64,000 nt of DNA, taken from JAJDOD01 sp050299835. Lineage in GTDB: Bacteria > Pseudomonadota > Alphaproteobacteria > Rhodobacterales > Rhodobacteraceae. Of the stretch, positions 8,607 to 16,810 are shown piece by piece. The stretch is taken from the NCBI GenBank assembly GCA_050299835.1, contig JBNKWP010000003.1, forward strand, positions 1 to 64,000. The letters are read 5' to 3'. Numbering within the stretch: the stretch's first letter is position 1; every line of letters begins with the position of its first letter. The position numbers and the translations under genes were made by a program. Below the pieces are notes generated by a model that was not told the origin of the DNA, searched no databases, and saw only the letters and a list, made by a program, of their open reading frames with translations.

Positions 8607-10250
8607 CTATCGCTGTTGCGTTTCCCAGTCGGGATGAACCCAGGGCGTAACCTCCTCGCGCGGCAGGGTCTGGCCCAGGATATGTGCTGCCACCTTCTCC
8701 CCCACCATGATTGACGGCGCATTGAGATTGCCGTTGGTGATCTGCGGAAAAACCGAACTGTCGGCCACGCGCAGACCGCGCACCCCGATCACCCGCGCCT
8801 GCGGGTCCACCACCGCGCCGGGATCGTCGGCCCCGCCCATGCGGCAGGTCCCGCAGGGGTGATAGGCGCTTTCGGCATGTTCGCGGATGAAGGCGTCGAT
8901 CTCATCGTCGCTGGTCACCTCCGCGCCCGGAAACATCTCCCCGGCGGAGAAGGCGCGGAACGCCTCCTGCCCGAAGATCTCCCGCGTTAGCCGGATCGAC
9001 TGCCGGAAATCAGTCCAGTCCTCGGGCGTGGACATGTAGTTGAACCGGATCTCGGGGGCCTGCCGGGCATCCCTGCCCTTCAGGCGCACCGCCCCCCGCG
9101 AGGACGAGCGCATCGGGCCGACATGGGCCTGAAAGCCGTGGCCTTCGGCGATCATCTTGCCATCATAGCGCACGGCGATGGGCAGGAAGTGGAACTGGAT
9201 GTCGGGATATTCGACCCCGGCGCGCGAACGGATGAAACCCGCGCTTTCGAAATTGTTCGACGCCCCCGGCCCGGTGCGGGTCAGCATCCAGCGGGCGCCG
9301 ACCCAGGCCTTGCCGGCCAGGTTCCAGTATTTGAAAAGCGTGATCGGCTGCGCGGACCTCATCTGGAAATAGACTTCCAGGTGGTCCTGAAGGTTGGAGC
9401 CGACGCCGGGACGGTCGGCGAGGACCGGGATGCCCAGTTCGGCCAGATGCGCTGCCGGACCGATCCCCGAGAGCATCAGCAGCTTCGGCGAGTTGAAGGC
9501 GGAAGCCGAAAGGATCACTTCGCGCCGCGCCCTGACTTCGCCGACCGGGCCGCCGTCGAGTTCCACCCCTGTTGCGCGTCCCTCTTCAAAGAGCACGCGG
9601 CGGGCCAGCCCGTGGACCAGCCGGACATTGAACCGCCTGAGCGCGGGTTTCAGATAGGCATCCGCCGCCGACCAGCGCCGCCCGCGATGGACGGTCTGTT
9701 CCATCGCGCCGAAGCCTTCCTGCTGCGCGCCGTTGTAATCCTGCGTGACCTGATACCCGGCCTGCCGCCCGGCCTCGACGAAAGCGTGGTAAAGCGGGTT
9801 CGCCCGCGTCCCCCGGCTGACATGCAGCGGTCCGCTATCGCCACGCCAGGGCGATGGCTCCGGCCCGTGCCAGTGTTCCATGCGTTTGAAATAGGGGAGC
9901 ACATCGGCATAGCTCCAGCCGGTCGCGCCTTTCTGCGCCCAGGTGTCAAAATCGCGGGCGTGCCCGCGCACATAGACCATGCCGTTGATCGAGGACGATC
10001 CGCCGATGACCTTGCCGCGCGGAGCGGCCATCCGTCGACCGTCCATGTGCGGCTCCGGCTCTGTCGTGTATCCCCAGTCGTAACGGGGCATGTTCATCGG
10101 GTAGGAGAGCGCCCCCGGCATCCGGATGAACGGCCCCCAGTCGCTGCCGCCGTATTCGATGACAATGACGGAATGCCCGGCCTCGGCCAGCCGATAGGCC
10201 AGCGCGCACCCGGCCGAACCGGCCCCGACAATCACGAAATCTGCCTGCAT
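8607..10250 (-). CDS. betA: Choline dehydrogenase (GMC oxidoreductase)
   Basis: FAD enzyme oxidising choline to betaine aldehyde for osmoprotectant or catabolic use; membrane-associated in relatives. It has 547 residues, close to the usual 550. The FAD-binding VIVGAGSAGCALAYRL is at the N terminus, GKVIGGSSSINGMVYVRGH is the GMC signature 1, and the C terminus has AYHPCGTCRMG and TNGNLNAPSIMVGEKV as in BetA. betB, betI and betC are not adjacent, so a related alcohol cannot be excluded. Start: the ATG at 10250 is preferred as the FAD fold begins at once; a GTG at 10268 has a somewhat better ribosome site (GGAG) and is possible. Confidence 0.88.
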   Translation of the reverse strand: MQADFVIVGAGSAGCALAYRLAEAGHSVIVIEYGGSDWGPFIRMPGALSYPMNMPRYDWGYTTEPEPHMDGRRMAAPRGKVIGGSSSINGMVYVRGHARDFDTWAQKGATGWSYADVLPYFKRMEHWHGPEPSPWRGDSGPLHVSRGTRANPLYHAFVEAGRQAGYQVTQDYNGAQQEGFGAMEQTVHRGRRWSAADAYLKPALRRFNVRLVHGLARRVLFEEGRATGVELDGGPVGEVRARREVILSASAFNSPKLLMLSGIGPAAHLAELGIPVLADRPGVGSNLQDHLEVYFQMRSAQPITLFKYWNLAGKAWVGARWMLTRTGPGASNNFESAGFIRSRAGVEYPDIQFHFLPIAVRYDGKMIAEGHGFQAHVGPMRSSSRGAVRLKGRDARQAPEIRFNYMSTPEDWTDFRQSIRLTREIFGQEAFRAFSAGEMFPGAEVTSDDEIDAFIREHAESAYHPCGTCRMGGADDPGAVVDPQARVIGVRGLRVADSSVFPQITNGNLNAPSIMVGEKVAAHILGQTLPREEVTPWVHPDWETQQR

Positions 10251-10484
10251 TGCATCGCCGCGGATCACCTCGTCCGCATTCTCCTTCCCCGCCTTCGTGC
10301 CAGCGACCAGCGGCCCGGAACAGCATAAAACCGCCTTCTAATGTCGCATTAACGCCGCTATTGGAAAGCTCTGCGTCCCAAAATGAACAGTTTGTAGCTT
10401 TTTGCAGCGCGATCTGAAATTATCGCGCAAAAGGCCTCGCCAAGGGGCCTCAAAGCGAATGGTGCAAAGAGCAGAGGCAACCAG

Positions 10485-11090
10485 ATGAACCGAAGAGCTA
10501 TTATCTTCGCTGGCGCGAGCGCGTTCCTAGCGGGGTGTACCGGCGATTGGCACGTCGAATACGAGAACCAGCTGAGCGCCGAAGCCACCAAGACCTGGAA
10601 ACTGAACCGGGTCAGGATCGAGATCCCCGCCGAACTTACCGTCAGCGAGGCGAATTCTTTCGCGCCCAATGCGGATATCGTCTGGCATGGCGAACCGCTT
10701 GGCGACCGGCGGGAACAGGTCGGGGCGATCCTGCGCGACGGCCTGCGCAAGGGCGCATCCTCGCTGAACGGCTCCCGCGCTGTCGATATCCACGCCACGC
10801 TGGATCATTTCCACGCGGTCACACCCGCCGCGGTCGCGCAGGCACCGGCGGCGGTTCACAATATCGGCTACATCGTGCAGGTCTTCGACGCCAAGACGGG
10901 TGAGGCGCTGACACCGCCCGAAGCGACCGAGGCGGATCTGGAAGCCTATGTCGGCTCGGCCGCATTCACCGCGGCGATCAACGGGCAACCGCAAAGGGTT
11001 CGCATCGTCGATCACATCGCTTCGGTGACCAGCAGCTGGCTTGGCACCGGACCGGATGCGCGGCGGAGCTTTGCCAGCGTCGGGCGCTGA
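10485..11090 (+). CDS. Lipoprotein, DUF6778-like
   Basis: A 201-residue lipoprotein: MNRRAIIFAGASAFLAGC ends in a lipobox (LAGC, Cys18), so the mature protein is lipid-anchored. The rest contains a beta-rich region and ends in SWLGTGPDARRSFASVGR. I believe it belongs to the family called DUF6778 found in Rhodobacteraceae, but I cannot verify that here, and no function is known to me. It lies 21 bases before pth on the same strand and may share its transcript, though pth has its own ribosome site. Confidence 0.7.
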   Translation: MNRRAIIFAGASAFLAGCTGDWHVEYENQLSAEATKTWKLNRVRIEIPAELTVSEANSFAPNADIVWHGEPLGDRREQVGAILRDGLRKGASSLNGSRAVDIHATLDHFHAVTPAAVAQAPAAVHNIGYIVQVFDAKTGEALTPPEATEADLEAYVGSAAFTAAINGQPQRVRIVDHIASVTSSWLGTGPDARRSFASVGR

Positions 11091-11111
11091 CACCCAACAC
11101 ACGGAGGGGGC

Positions 11112-11795
11112 ATGAAACTCTTCGTCGGCCTCGGCAATCCGGGCACGAAATATGCCGCGAACCGGCACAATATCGGCTTCATGGCTGTGGACCGGATCGC
11201 CGGGGATCACGGGTTCGGGCCGTGGCGCGGCAAGTTCCAGGGCGTCGTCAGCGAAGGGCAGATCGGTGGCGAGAAGGTCATACTGCTGAAGCCCGAGACT
11301 TTCATGAACAAGTCCGGCCAGTCGGTGGGCGAGGCGGTGCGGTTCTACAAGCTCGATCTTTCGGATGTGACGGTGTTCCATGACGAGATTGATCTTGCGC
11401 CCGGCAAGCTCAAGGTGAAGCAGGGGGGCGGTCATGCGGGGCACAACGGATTGCGGTCCCTGCACGGCCATATCGGAGACGGATATCAGCGGGTTCGCAT
11501 GGGCGTCGGGCATCCGGGCCACAAGGACGCGGTGCCGCATTACGTGCTGAAGGATTTTCCCAAGGCCGATCGGGACTGGCTGGACGACATGCTGCGCGGG
11601 GTGTCGGACGGTGCGCCTTTCCTTGCGCAAGGCGATACCGGGCGGTTTCAGAACGCGGTCGCGCTCAGGCTGAACCCGCCAAGGTCTTCGACAGGGAAGA
11701 AAGGCAAGGCGAAGGCGCCACCGGAGCCGAAAGCGGAGCCAGAGTCCGGGGACACCCGCTCGCCGTTGCAGAAACTCCTCGACAGGTTTTCGTGA
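11112..11795 (+). CDS. pth: Peptidyl-tRNA hydrolase
   Basis: Recycles stalled peptidyl-tRNA by cleaving the ester bond between peptide and tRNA. It has 227 residues; the core is about 190 and the rest is a charged, Lys/Pro-rich C-terminal tail (KGKAKAPPEPKAEPE) common in alphaproteobacteria. Catalytic features are Asn9 and His19 in GLGNPGTKYAANRHN, and Asp in FHDEIDL. KPETFMNKSG is the conserved region that contacts tRNA. The ATG at 11112 follows GGAGGGGG. Its stop overlaps the start of the next gene by four bases, suggesting coupled translation. Confidence 0.96.
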   Translation: MKLFVGLGNPGTKYAANRHNIGFMAVDRIAGDHGFGPWRGKFQGVVSEGQIGGEKVILLKPETFMNKSGQSVGEAVRFYKLDLSDVTVFHDEIDLAPGKLKVKQGGGHAGHNGLRSLHGHIGDGYQRVRMGVGHPGHKDAVPHYVLKDFPKADRDWLDDMLRGVSDGAPFLAQGDTGRFQNAVALRLNPPRSSTGKKGKAKAPPEPKAEPESGDTRSPLQKLLDRFS

Positions 11796-12799
11796 GCGTC
11801 CGGGAAGCTTTCGCGGCGCAGGGCCAGGCTTGCGAGAACCTTGGCTCGCCTTTCATGGGTCGCCTGATGCCGCTCATCGGAGAACGCCTTGGCGCGGGAA
11901 GTCCGGTGGCCGACCGGGTGCTGTCGTGGCCCGGCGATACGACACCAAGCGGCGATAGCGTGCCACTGCGGCTTGCCGGAGCACTTCACGCGTTGAGGAT
12001 CGAGGGTCTGGCGCTGAAGGAGGTCTATCCGCCCTGCGATGTCGATGACGGCGCGCTTTGGCAGGCGGTCGAAGCGGCTCTTACCAATCACGAAGACAGG
12101 ATCATGCGCTGGCTCGACAGTCCTCCGCAGACCAACGAGGTCCGGCGGAGCGCCGCGCTGGCCGGGGCGCTTTCGGTGCTGGCCGGGCGGCATAACCTGC
12201 CGGTGGAGTTGCTGGAACTGGGGTGCAGCGCCGGGTTGAACCTGCGGGTTGATCATTTCCGCGTCGCGACGGGTGAAACGGTATTCGGCCCTGAGGGCGC
12301 CGCAGTCCGGCTCGCCCCCGACTGGACTGGCCCGTCGCCTGCGCAAGAGCTACTGCCGATCATCGCGCGCCGTGGCGTCGATCTTTCGCCGATTGACCCG
12401 GTACCGGAGGCCGGACGTCTCCGCCTGCTCGCCTATCTCTGGCCGGATCAGCCGGACCGCATGGCCATGACCGATGCCGCCATCGGAGTTGCGCGAGAGA
12501 TTCCAGCGGAGATTTCGGCGGGCGATGCGGCTGATTGGATCGAGCGGGCTCTGGCGGAACCTGCCCCTGACCGGTTGCGCGTGGTCTATCATACCGTGGC
12601 CTGGCAGTATTTCCCGCAAGCCACGAAGGATCGGGCCGAAGCCGCCATGCGGGCGACGCGGTCACCGCTTGCCCGGTTCGCCATGGAGGCCGATGGCGGC
12701 AGGGGCGCGGCGTTGACGCTCACGCAGTACCCGAACGGAGAGCGCGAGATGCTGGGACGGGCCGATTTTCACGGGCGCTGGATCGACTGGCAGGGGTGA
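11792..12799 (+). CDS. DUF2332 family protein
   Basis: Protein of 335 residues starting at a GTG whose GTGA overlaps the pth stop codon. It resembles the DUF2332 family by its central ELLELGCSAGLNLRVDHF motif, which looks like a nucleotide or SAM-binding glycine turn, and by VYHTVAWQYFP and the C-terminal MLGRADFHGRWIDW. The glycine turn invites a methyltransferase-like guess but no activity has been shown to my knowledge. Cytoplasmic, no signal or membrane segments. Positional coupling to pth appears to be an operon effect rather than a functional hint. Confidence 0.75.
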   Translation: MSVREAFAAQGQACENLGSPFMGRLMPLIGERLGAGSPVADRVLSWPGDTTPSGDSVPLRLAGALHALRIEGLALKEVYPPCDVDDGALWQAVEAALTNHEDRIMRWLDSPPQTNEVRRSAALAGALSVLAGRHNLPVELLELGCSAGLNLRVDHFRVATGETVFGPEGAAVRLAPDWTGPSPAQELLPIIARRGVDLSPIDPVPEAGRLRLLAYLWPDQPDRMAMTDAAIGVAREIPAEISAGDAADWIERALAEPAPDRLRVVYHTVAWQYFPQATKDRAEAAMRATRSPLARFAMEADGGRGAALTLTQYPNGEREMLGRADFHGRWIDWQG

Positions 12800-12915
12800 G
12801 ATCCGTTTCTCAACTGAAAGGTTGAATATCGGAATTCGCCCAATTGCGCCCTCATGCCGTCTGCGGCATGTTGCATCGCATTGAAATCGCTTTGTTTTAT
12901 CACCGTCGCGCGGAA

Positions 12916-12943
12916 TTGACTCTTTCCCGCCCCCTGCTAGACA
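12916..12943 (+). promoter_or_regulatory. Candidate sigma-70 type promoter of the F0 operon
   Basis: TTGACT at 12916-12921 and TAGACA at 12938-12943, separated by 16 bases, lie 29 bases before the atpI start. This is the best -35/-10 pair in the 173-base gap between the DUF2332 gene and atpI. Assigned by eye only. Confidence 0.45.
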
Positions 12944-12972
12944 TGCCGCGAGTTCTCATGGGAGCGGGTGCC

Positions 12973-13296
12973 ATGGCCGAAACCGACGCTGAGCGGAGGG
13001 CCCGGTTGGAGGCGCTGGAGGCCAAACTGGCCGAAAAGCGCGAGAAAGAGGCGCCTAAGCGACATCAGGACGACCATCATTCCCAGGTCCATATGGGCTG
13101 GCGGATGGTGATCGAACTGGTTGCGGGGCTGGGGATCGGCTTCGGCATGGGATACGGGCTGGACATGGTTTTCGGTACGCAACCGCTGCTGATGATCGTC
13201 TTCACGCTCTTCGGGTTTGCGGCCGGCGTCAGAACGATGATGCGCACCGCCAAGGAATTTACGCCGGACGCGTCCGGCGAAGAAGAAAGGGACTGA
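12973..13296 (+). CDS. atpI: F0F1 ATP synthase assembly protein I
   Basis: Small membrane protein of 107 residues at the head of the F0 operon. AtpI helps assembly of the c-ring and magnesium supply in some bacteria. The N-terminal 40 residues are highly charged (coiled-coil like); two membrane segments follow (VIELVAGLGIGFGMGYG and PLLMIVFTLFGFAAGV). The ATG at 12973 follows GGGAGCGGG; upstream in-frame starts near 12844-12958 extend into the promoter. It ends three bases before atpB. Confidence 0.9.
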   Translation: MAETDAERRARLEALEAKLAEKREKEAPKRHQDDHHSQVHMGWRMVIELVAGLGIGFGMGYGLDMVFGTQPLLMIVFTLFGFAAGVRTMMRTAKEFTPDASGEEERD

Positions 13297-13299
13297 CAC

Positions 13300-14055
13300 G
13301 TGGCAGAAGAAGCGCACGGAGCGGAAGGCGGGCTGGTTTTCCACCCGATGGATCAGTTCATCGTCAAGCCGCTGTTCGGAGACGGACCGGTCGGCATGTT
13401 CACCATCACCAACGTGACCTTCTGGATGGCGGTTACCGTGCTGTGCGTCGTGGCCCTGCTGGTGTTGGGCACGCGCGGACGGGCGCAGGTCCCGACGCGC
13501 ATCCAGTCGATCGCGGAACTGGCCTATGGCTTCGTCTACAAGATGGTCGAGGACGTCGCGGGCAAGGACGGGGTGAGATACTTCCCCTACATCATGACGC
13601 TTTTCATCTTCATCGTCTTTTCGAACTTCCTGGGCCTGCTGCCGCTGGCCTTCACCACGACGAGCCATATCGCGGTCACCGCGGTCATGGCGCTGGCGGT
13701 GTTCTTCGCGGTCACGATCCTGGGTTTCGTCAAGAACGGTGCCGGTTTCCTGAGCCTGTTCTGGATTTCCTCGGCACCGCTGGTGCTGCGCCCGATCCTG
13801 GCGATCATCGAGATCATCAGCTATTTCGTGCGCCCGGTCAGCCACTCCATTCGTCTCGCGGGCAACATGATGGCCGGTCACGCAGTGATCAAGGTCTTCG
13901 CGGCCTTCGCCGCACTTGCCGCGATCGCGCCGCTGTCGATCATCGCGATCACCGCGATATACGCGCTCGAAGTCCTCGTGGCCTTCATCCAGGCCTATGT
14001 CTTCGCGATCCTCACATGCGTGTATCTGAAAGACGCGCTGCATCCGCATCACTAA
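13300..14055 (+). CDS. atpB: F0F1 ATP synthase subunit a
   Basis: Proton-channel subunit of the inner-membrane F0 sector. It has 251 residues and five to six membrane helices. The essential Arg185 sits in SHSIRLAGNMMAGH, the segment that faces the c-ring; FPYIMTLFIFIVFSNFLGLLP is the conserved earlier segment. It begins with GTG at 13300, three bases after the atpI stop. A 62-base gap before atpE contains the short inverted pair GCCGGGCTGAAGCCCGGC, which may regulate the much higher expression of subunit c. Confidence 0.97.
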   Translation: MAEEAHGAEGGLVFHPMDQFIVKPLFGDGPVGMFTITNVTFWMAVTVLCVVALLVLGTRGRAQVPTRIQSIAELAYGFVYKMVEDVAGKDGVRYFPYIMTLFIFIVFSNFLGLLPLAFTTTSHIAVTAVMALAVFFAVTILGFVKNGAGFLSLFWISSAPLVLRPILAIIEIISYFVRPVSHSIRLAGNMMAGHAVIKVFAAFAALAAIAPLSIIAITAIYALEVLVAFIQAYVFAILTCVYLKDALHPHH

Positions 14056-14117
14056 GGTTTGCCGGGCTGAAGCCCGGCCTACGAAACAACTCAAATTCCA
14101 TCGTAAGGAGAATTCAA

Positions 14118-14354
14118 ATGGAAGGTGACGTCGTACAAATGGGAGCTTACATCGGTGCTGGTCTGGCCTGTACGGGCATGGGCGGTGCTGCTGTCGGTGT
14201 GGGCCACGTGGTTGGCAACTTCCTGTCGGGTGCGCTTCGCAACCCGTCCGCTGCTGGCGGCCAGACCGCCACGATGTTCATCGGTATCGCCTTCTCGGAA
14301 GCGCTGGGGATCTTCTCGTTCCTCGTGGCACTTCTGCTGATGTTCGCCGTCTGA
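14118..14354 (+). CDS. atpE: F0F1 ATP synthase subunit c
   Basis: Rotor-ring subunit, 78 residues, with two membrane helices joined by the polar RNP loop (residues 41-43). Glu61 in IGIAFSEALG is the proton-carrying carboxylate. TAAGGAG lies ten bases before the ATG at 14118. The first helix has several Gly/Ala repeats (GAYIGAGLACTGMGGAAVGVG) that pack the ring. The strong ribosome site is consistent with a need for many copies. Confidence 0.98.
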   Translation: MEGDVVQMGAYIGAGLACTGMGGAAVGVGHVVGNFLSGALRNPSAAGGQTATMFIGIAFSEALGIFSFLVALLLMFAV

Positions 14355-14429
14355 AGCAACTCCGACGATCCTTACGTACCGGGTGGCGCCACGCCGCCCG
14401 GGTTAACCTAAAGGTTGAAGGAGGTCGCC

Positions 14430-15008
14430 ATGGCGACAGAGACAACTCACGGCGACGGGCTTGCCGATGCAGTCGGGGTGGATACCCACGCCGATGCCGT
14501 GGCCCACGGTGCCGAAAGTGCGGGTATGCCGCAGCTCGATTTCGCGAGTTTCCCGAACCAGATTTTCTGGCTTCTGGTCACTCTGGTCGTGATCTACCTG
14601 GTGCTGTCGAAAGTGGCGCTGCCGCGCATCGCCAGTGTTCTGGCCGAACGGCAGGGGACGATCACCAATGACATCGCCGCCGCCGAAGACCTGAAAGCCA
14701 AGGCCGCCGAGGCTGAAGCCGCCTATGAAAAGGCGCTGGCCGATGCCCGCACTGAGGCCGGCAAGATCGCGGCGCAGGCCAAGGCAGAGATGCAGGCCGA
14801 GGTGAATGCCGCGATGGCCAAGGCCGACGCGGAGATCGCAGCCCGCACAGCGGAAAGCGAAGCCCGGATCGCGGAGATCCGCGAAGGGGCTGCCGCTGCC
14901 GTGCAAGAGGTGGCCAGGGACACGGCCCGCGAAGTCGTCGCAGCGCTTGGCGTGGATATCGATTCCGCTGCCGTGGATGCTGCTGTCGCCGGACGGGTGA
15001 AAGGGTAA
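14430..15008 (+). CDS. atpX: F0F1 ATP synthase subunit b'
   Basis: Peripheral-stalk subunit b' of 192 residues. After an N-terminal region rich in His and Asp there is a membrane helix (FWLLVTLVVIYLVLSKVALP) and a long, Ala/Glu/Lys-rich coiled coil that reaches up to F1. A second b-type gene (atpF) follows directly; having both b and b' is usual in photosynthetic lineages and in alphaproteobacteria. GAAGGAGG precedes the ATG at 14430. Which of the two is b and which b' is inferred from gene order. Confidence 0.93.
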   Translation: MATETTHGDGLADAVGVDTHADAVAHGAESAGMPQLDFASFPNQIFWLLVTLVVIYLVLSKVALPRIASVLAERQGTITNDIAAAEDLKAKAAEAEAAYEKALADARTEAGKIAAQAKAEMQAEVNAAMAKADAEIAARTAESEARIAEIREGAAAAVQEVARDTAREVVAALGVDIDSAAVDAAVAGRVKG

Positions 15009-15012
15009 GGAC

Positions 15013-15588
15013 ATGAAGAAGCTTTATCTCACTCTCCCCGCTCTCACCGCCGCCGGTCCGGCCGCTGCCGCCAACAAGAACCCGTTCTCGGGCGCGTTCT
15101 ACAGCCTGTCGAACACCGACTTCATCGTCGCCGTGGCGTTCCTGCTGTTTGTTGGCGTGTTGTTCTACTACAAGGTGCCGTCGCTGCTGGCCGGGCTTCT
15201 GGACAAGCGCGCCGACAGCATCCGGGCGGAACTGGAAGAGGCCCGGGCACTGCGTGACGAAGCCCAGGCCGTGCTTGCAAGCTATGAGCGCAAGCAGGCC
15301 GAGGTTCAGGAACAGGCCGACCGCATCATCGCCCACGCCAAGCAGAGCGCCGGGGAGGCGGCCGAGCAGGCCAAGGTCGATCTGGCGAATTCCATCGAGC
15401 GTCGGGTTCAGGCCGCGCAGGATCAGATCGGCATGGCCGAATCCAAAGCCGTCAAGCAGGTGCGCGACGAAGCCGCCCGCATCGCCATCGCCGCCGCCTC
15501 GGAAGTGATCTCGAAAGAGATGAGCGCGGCCAAGGCCGGTTCTCTGATCGACGATGCGATTGAGACGGTTCAGGCCAAGCTGCACTGA
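15013..15588 (+). CDS. atpF: F0F1 ATP synthase subunit b
   Basis: Second peripheral-stalk subunit, 191 residues: an N-terminal stretch that looks like a signal or membrane segment (MKKLYLTLPALTAAGPAAAA), a membrane helix (FIVAVAFLLFVGVLFYYKVPSLL), then a coiled coil with the DKRADSIRAELEEAR start typical of b subunits. It starts four bases after b'. It is the last gene of the F0 operon; the F1 genes (atpHAGDC) are not in this window, as usual for alphaproteobacteria, where F0 and F1 are split. Confidence 0.96.
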   Translation: MKKLYLTLPALTAAGPAAAANKNPFSGAFYSLSNTDFIVAVAFLLFVGVLFYYKVPSLLAGLLDKRADSIRAELEEARALRDEAQAVLASYERKQAEVQEQADRIIAHAKQSAGEAAEQAKVDLANSIERRVQAAQDQIGMAESKAVKQVRDEAARIAIAAASEVISKEMSAAKAGSLIDDAIETVQAKLH

Positions 15589-15606
15589 GCCAACCCCTTA
15601 AAACGT

Positions 15607-15640
15607 TGAAAAACCCGGCCATTGCGCCGGGTTTTTTCGT
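15607..15640 (+). terminator. Rho-independent terminator of the F0 operon
   Basis: Inverted repeat AAACCCGGC (15611-15619), loop CATTGC, GCCGGGTTT (15626-15634), followed by a T run. It lies 22 bases after the atpF stop and is a textbook terminator. Confidence 0.93.
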
Positions 15641-15785
15641 GCCTAAACCTCAGTTTATGCGCCTAATCCTCTGGATTATTGCGGTGGCTTTCAACTTCAG
15701 GTGAATGGACCCAGAGCTGCTATGCGGCTGCGTTGGGGGCATTCACCATCTGTGCGAACCCATGCACGAAAAGGAGCACTTGCCC

Positions 15786-16250
15786 ATGTATATCAAACCC
15801 ACACTTACCGTTGCAGCCGCATTCACCCTCTGGTCCGCCGCCGCGAATGCAGGCGCGTTCGAGGACACCATTATTCAACGCTACAAGGACATGGGCTTTC
15901 AGTTCATCGAGATCGACCAGGGCCCGACGCAGACCAAGGTCGAGGCGATCATGCCGGATGGCCGCAAGGTCGAGGTGATCTATGACCGGGCGACGGGCAA
16001 GATTCTGAAGCAGGAAAACGATCGGGCCGATAGCCGGGAGATCGCTCGTACCGGCGTTGAGTACGATCATGACGACGATGATTTCCTGGATGACGATGAT
16101 AACGACGATGAGGACGATCACGACGACGACCACGAAGATGACGATGACGATGACGATGATGACGACCACGGGTCGGATCATGACGACGACGATGATCATG
16201 ACGATGATGACGATGACGGCTCGGATGACGACGACGGCGACGATGACTGA
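15786..16250 (+). CDS. Exported aspartate-rich protein with PepSY-like domain
   Basis: A 154-residue secreted protein, first of a three-gene cassette. Signal peptide residues 1-22 (ending AANA), then a roughly 70-residue domain like PepSY: YKDMGFQFIEIDQG, TKVEAIMPDGRKVEVIYD and a TGKILKQE turn. From about residue 93 to the end the chain is almost only Asp with scattered His, Glu, Gly and Ser. Such a tail would be disordered and could bind Ca2+, Mg2+ or other cations; that is inference. AAGGAG nine bases before the ATG at 15786 fixes the start. The DNA of the tail is a GAT/GAC repeat prone to slippage. PepSY domains often modulate proteases or sensors. Confidence 0.82.
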   Translation: MYIKPTLTVAAAFTLWSAAANAGAFEDTIIQRYKDMGFQFIEIDQGPTQTKVEAIMPDGRKVEVIYDRATGKILKQENDRADSREIARTGVEYDHDDDDFLDDDDNDDEDDHDDDHEDDDDDDDDDDHGSDHDDDDDHDDDDDDGSDDDDGDDD

Positions 16251-16286
16251 GTTTGGCGGCCTGTCCGCATGAAACGGACGACTTCA

Positions 16287-16317
16287 GGCGGGCCTTGCAT
16301 CCTCTTGCAGGCCCGCC
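16287..16317 (+). other. Strong stem-loop between the two aspartate-rich genes
   Basis: GGCGGGCC-TTGCA (16287-16299) pairs with TGCA-GGCCCGCC (16306-16317) with one bulged T and a six-base loop. No T run follows on either strand, so it is not a simple terminator. It lies 14 bases before the start of the second gene and may stabilise the upstream mRNA or control read-through or translation. Confidence 0.6.
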
Positions 16318-16330
16318 AAAGGTGTTGGTT

Positions 16331-16792
16331 ATGATCAAACGGTTCCTGATCCTATTGTTGCTTGTTCTTGCGGCCCCGACCGACGCGGCGGCGCAGGGGC
16401 TGACGGTGCGCGACTATTACGTCCGCGAGCTTCGCGAGGACGGGTATGCGTCGGTCCAAGTTTCGCGCACCTTCCTGGGCCGGATGCGGTTTCTGGGAAG
16501 AAAGCCCGGATATCGGCGGGAGATCATCGTAAATCCAAGAAATGGAGCGGTCCTGCGTGACTATATCCGGGTCACGACAATCGGCAGTGGCGGCGGCGGC
16601 GGGCAATCGGTGTTCGGCGGCGGCGGGTCCGACGATGATGACGACGATGATTATGATGATGATTACGACGACGATGCCGACGACGACGCCGATGAGGACG
16701 ACGAAGAAGAAGACGAGGAGGAAGATGACGACGACCACGATAACAGCGGGTCCGGATCATCGGATAGTGGCTCGGGCAGCGACGACGACTGA
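16331..16792 (+). CDS. Second exported aspartate-rich protein with PepSY-like domain
   Basis: A 153-residue protein of the same plan as its neighbour: signal peptide (MIKRFLILLLLVLAAPTDAAAQ), a compact domain (DYYVRELREDGYASVQVSRT, RREIIVNPRNGAVLRDYIRV), a Gly-rich linker (SGGGGGQSVFGGGG) and an acidic tail of Asp and Glu ending in a Ser/Gly/Asp stretch. The domain resembles the PepSY fold but sequence identity with the first protein is low, so they may have diverged after duplication. Length and gene order suggest a co-transcribed pair. No function is known to me; cation binding by the tail is inferred. Confidence 0.8.
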   Translation: MIKRFLILLLLVLAAPTDAAAQGLTVRDYYVRELREDGYASVQVSRTFLGRMRFLGRKPGYRREIIVNPRNGAVLRDYIRVTTIGSGGGGGQSVFGGGGSDDDDDDDYDDDYDDDADDDADEDDEEEDEEEDDDDHDNSGSGSSDSGSGSDDD

Positions 16793-16810
16793 CGAAACCG
16801 GGGACATCAG

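Noticed and set aside
15720..16199. Minus-strand frame rich in Val and Ile
   Set aside because: It is simply the reverse of the Asp codon repeats (GTC/ATC) and has no start or motif support.
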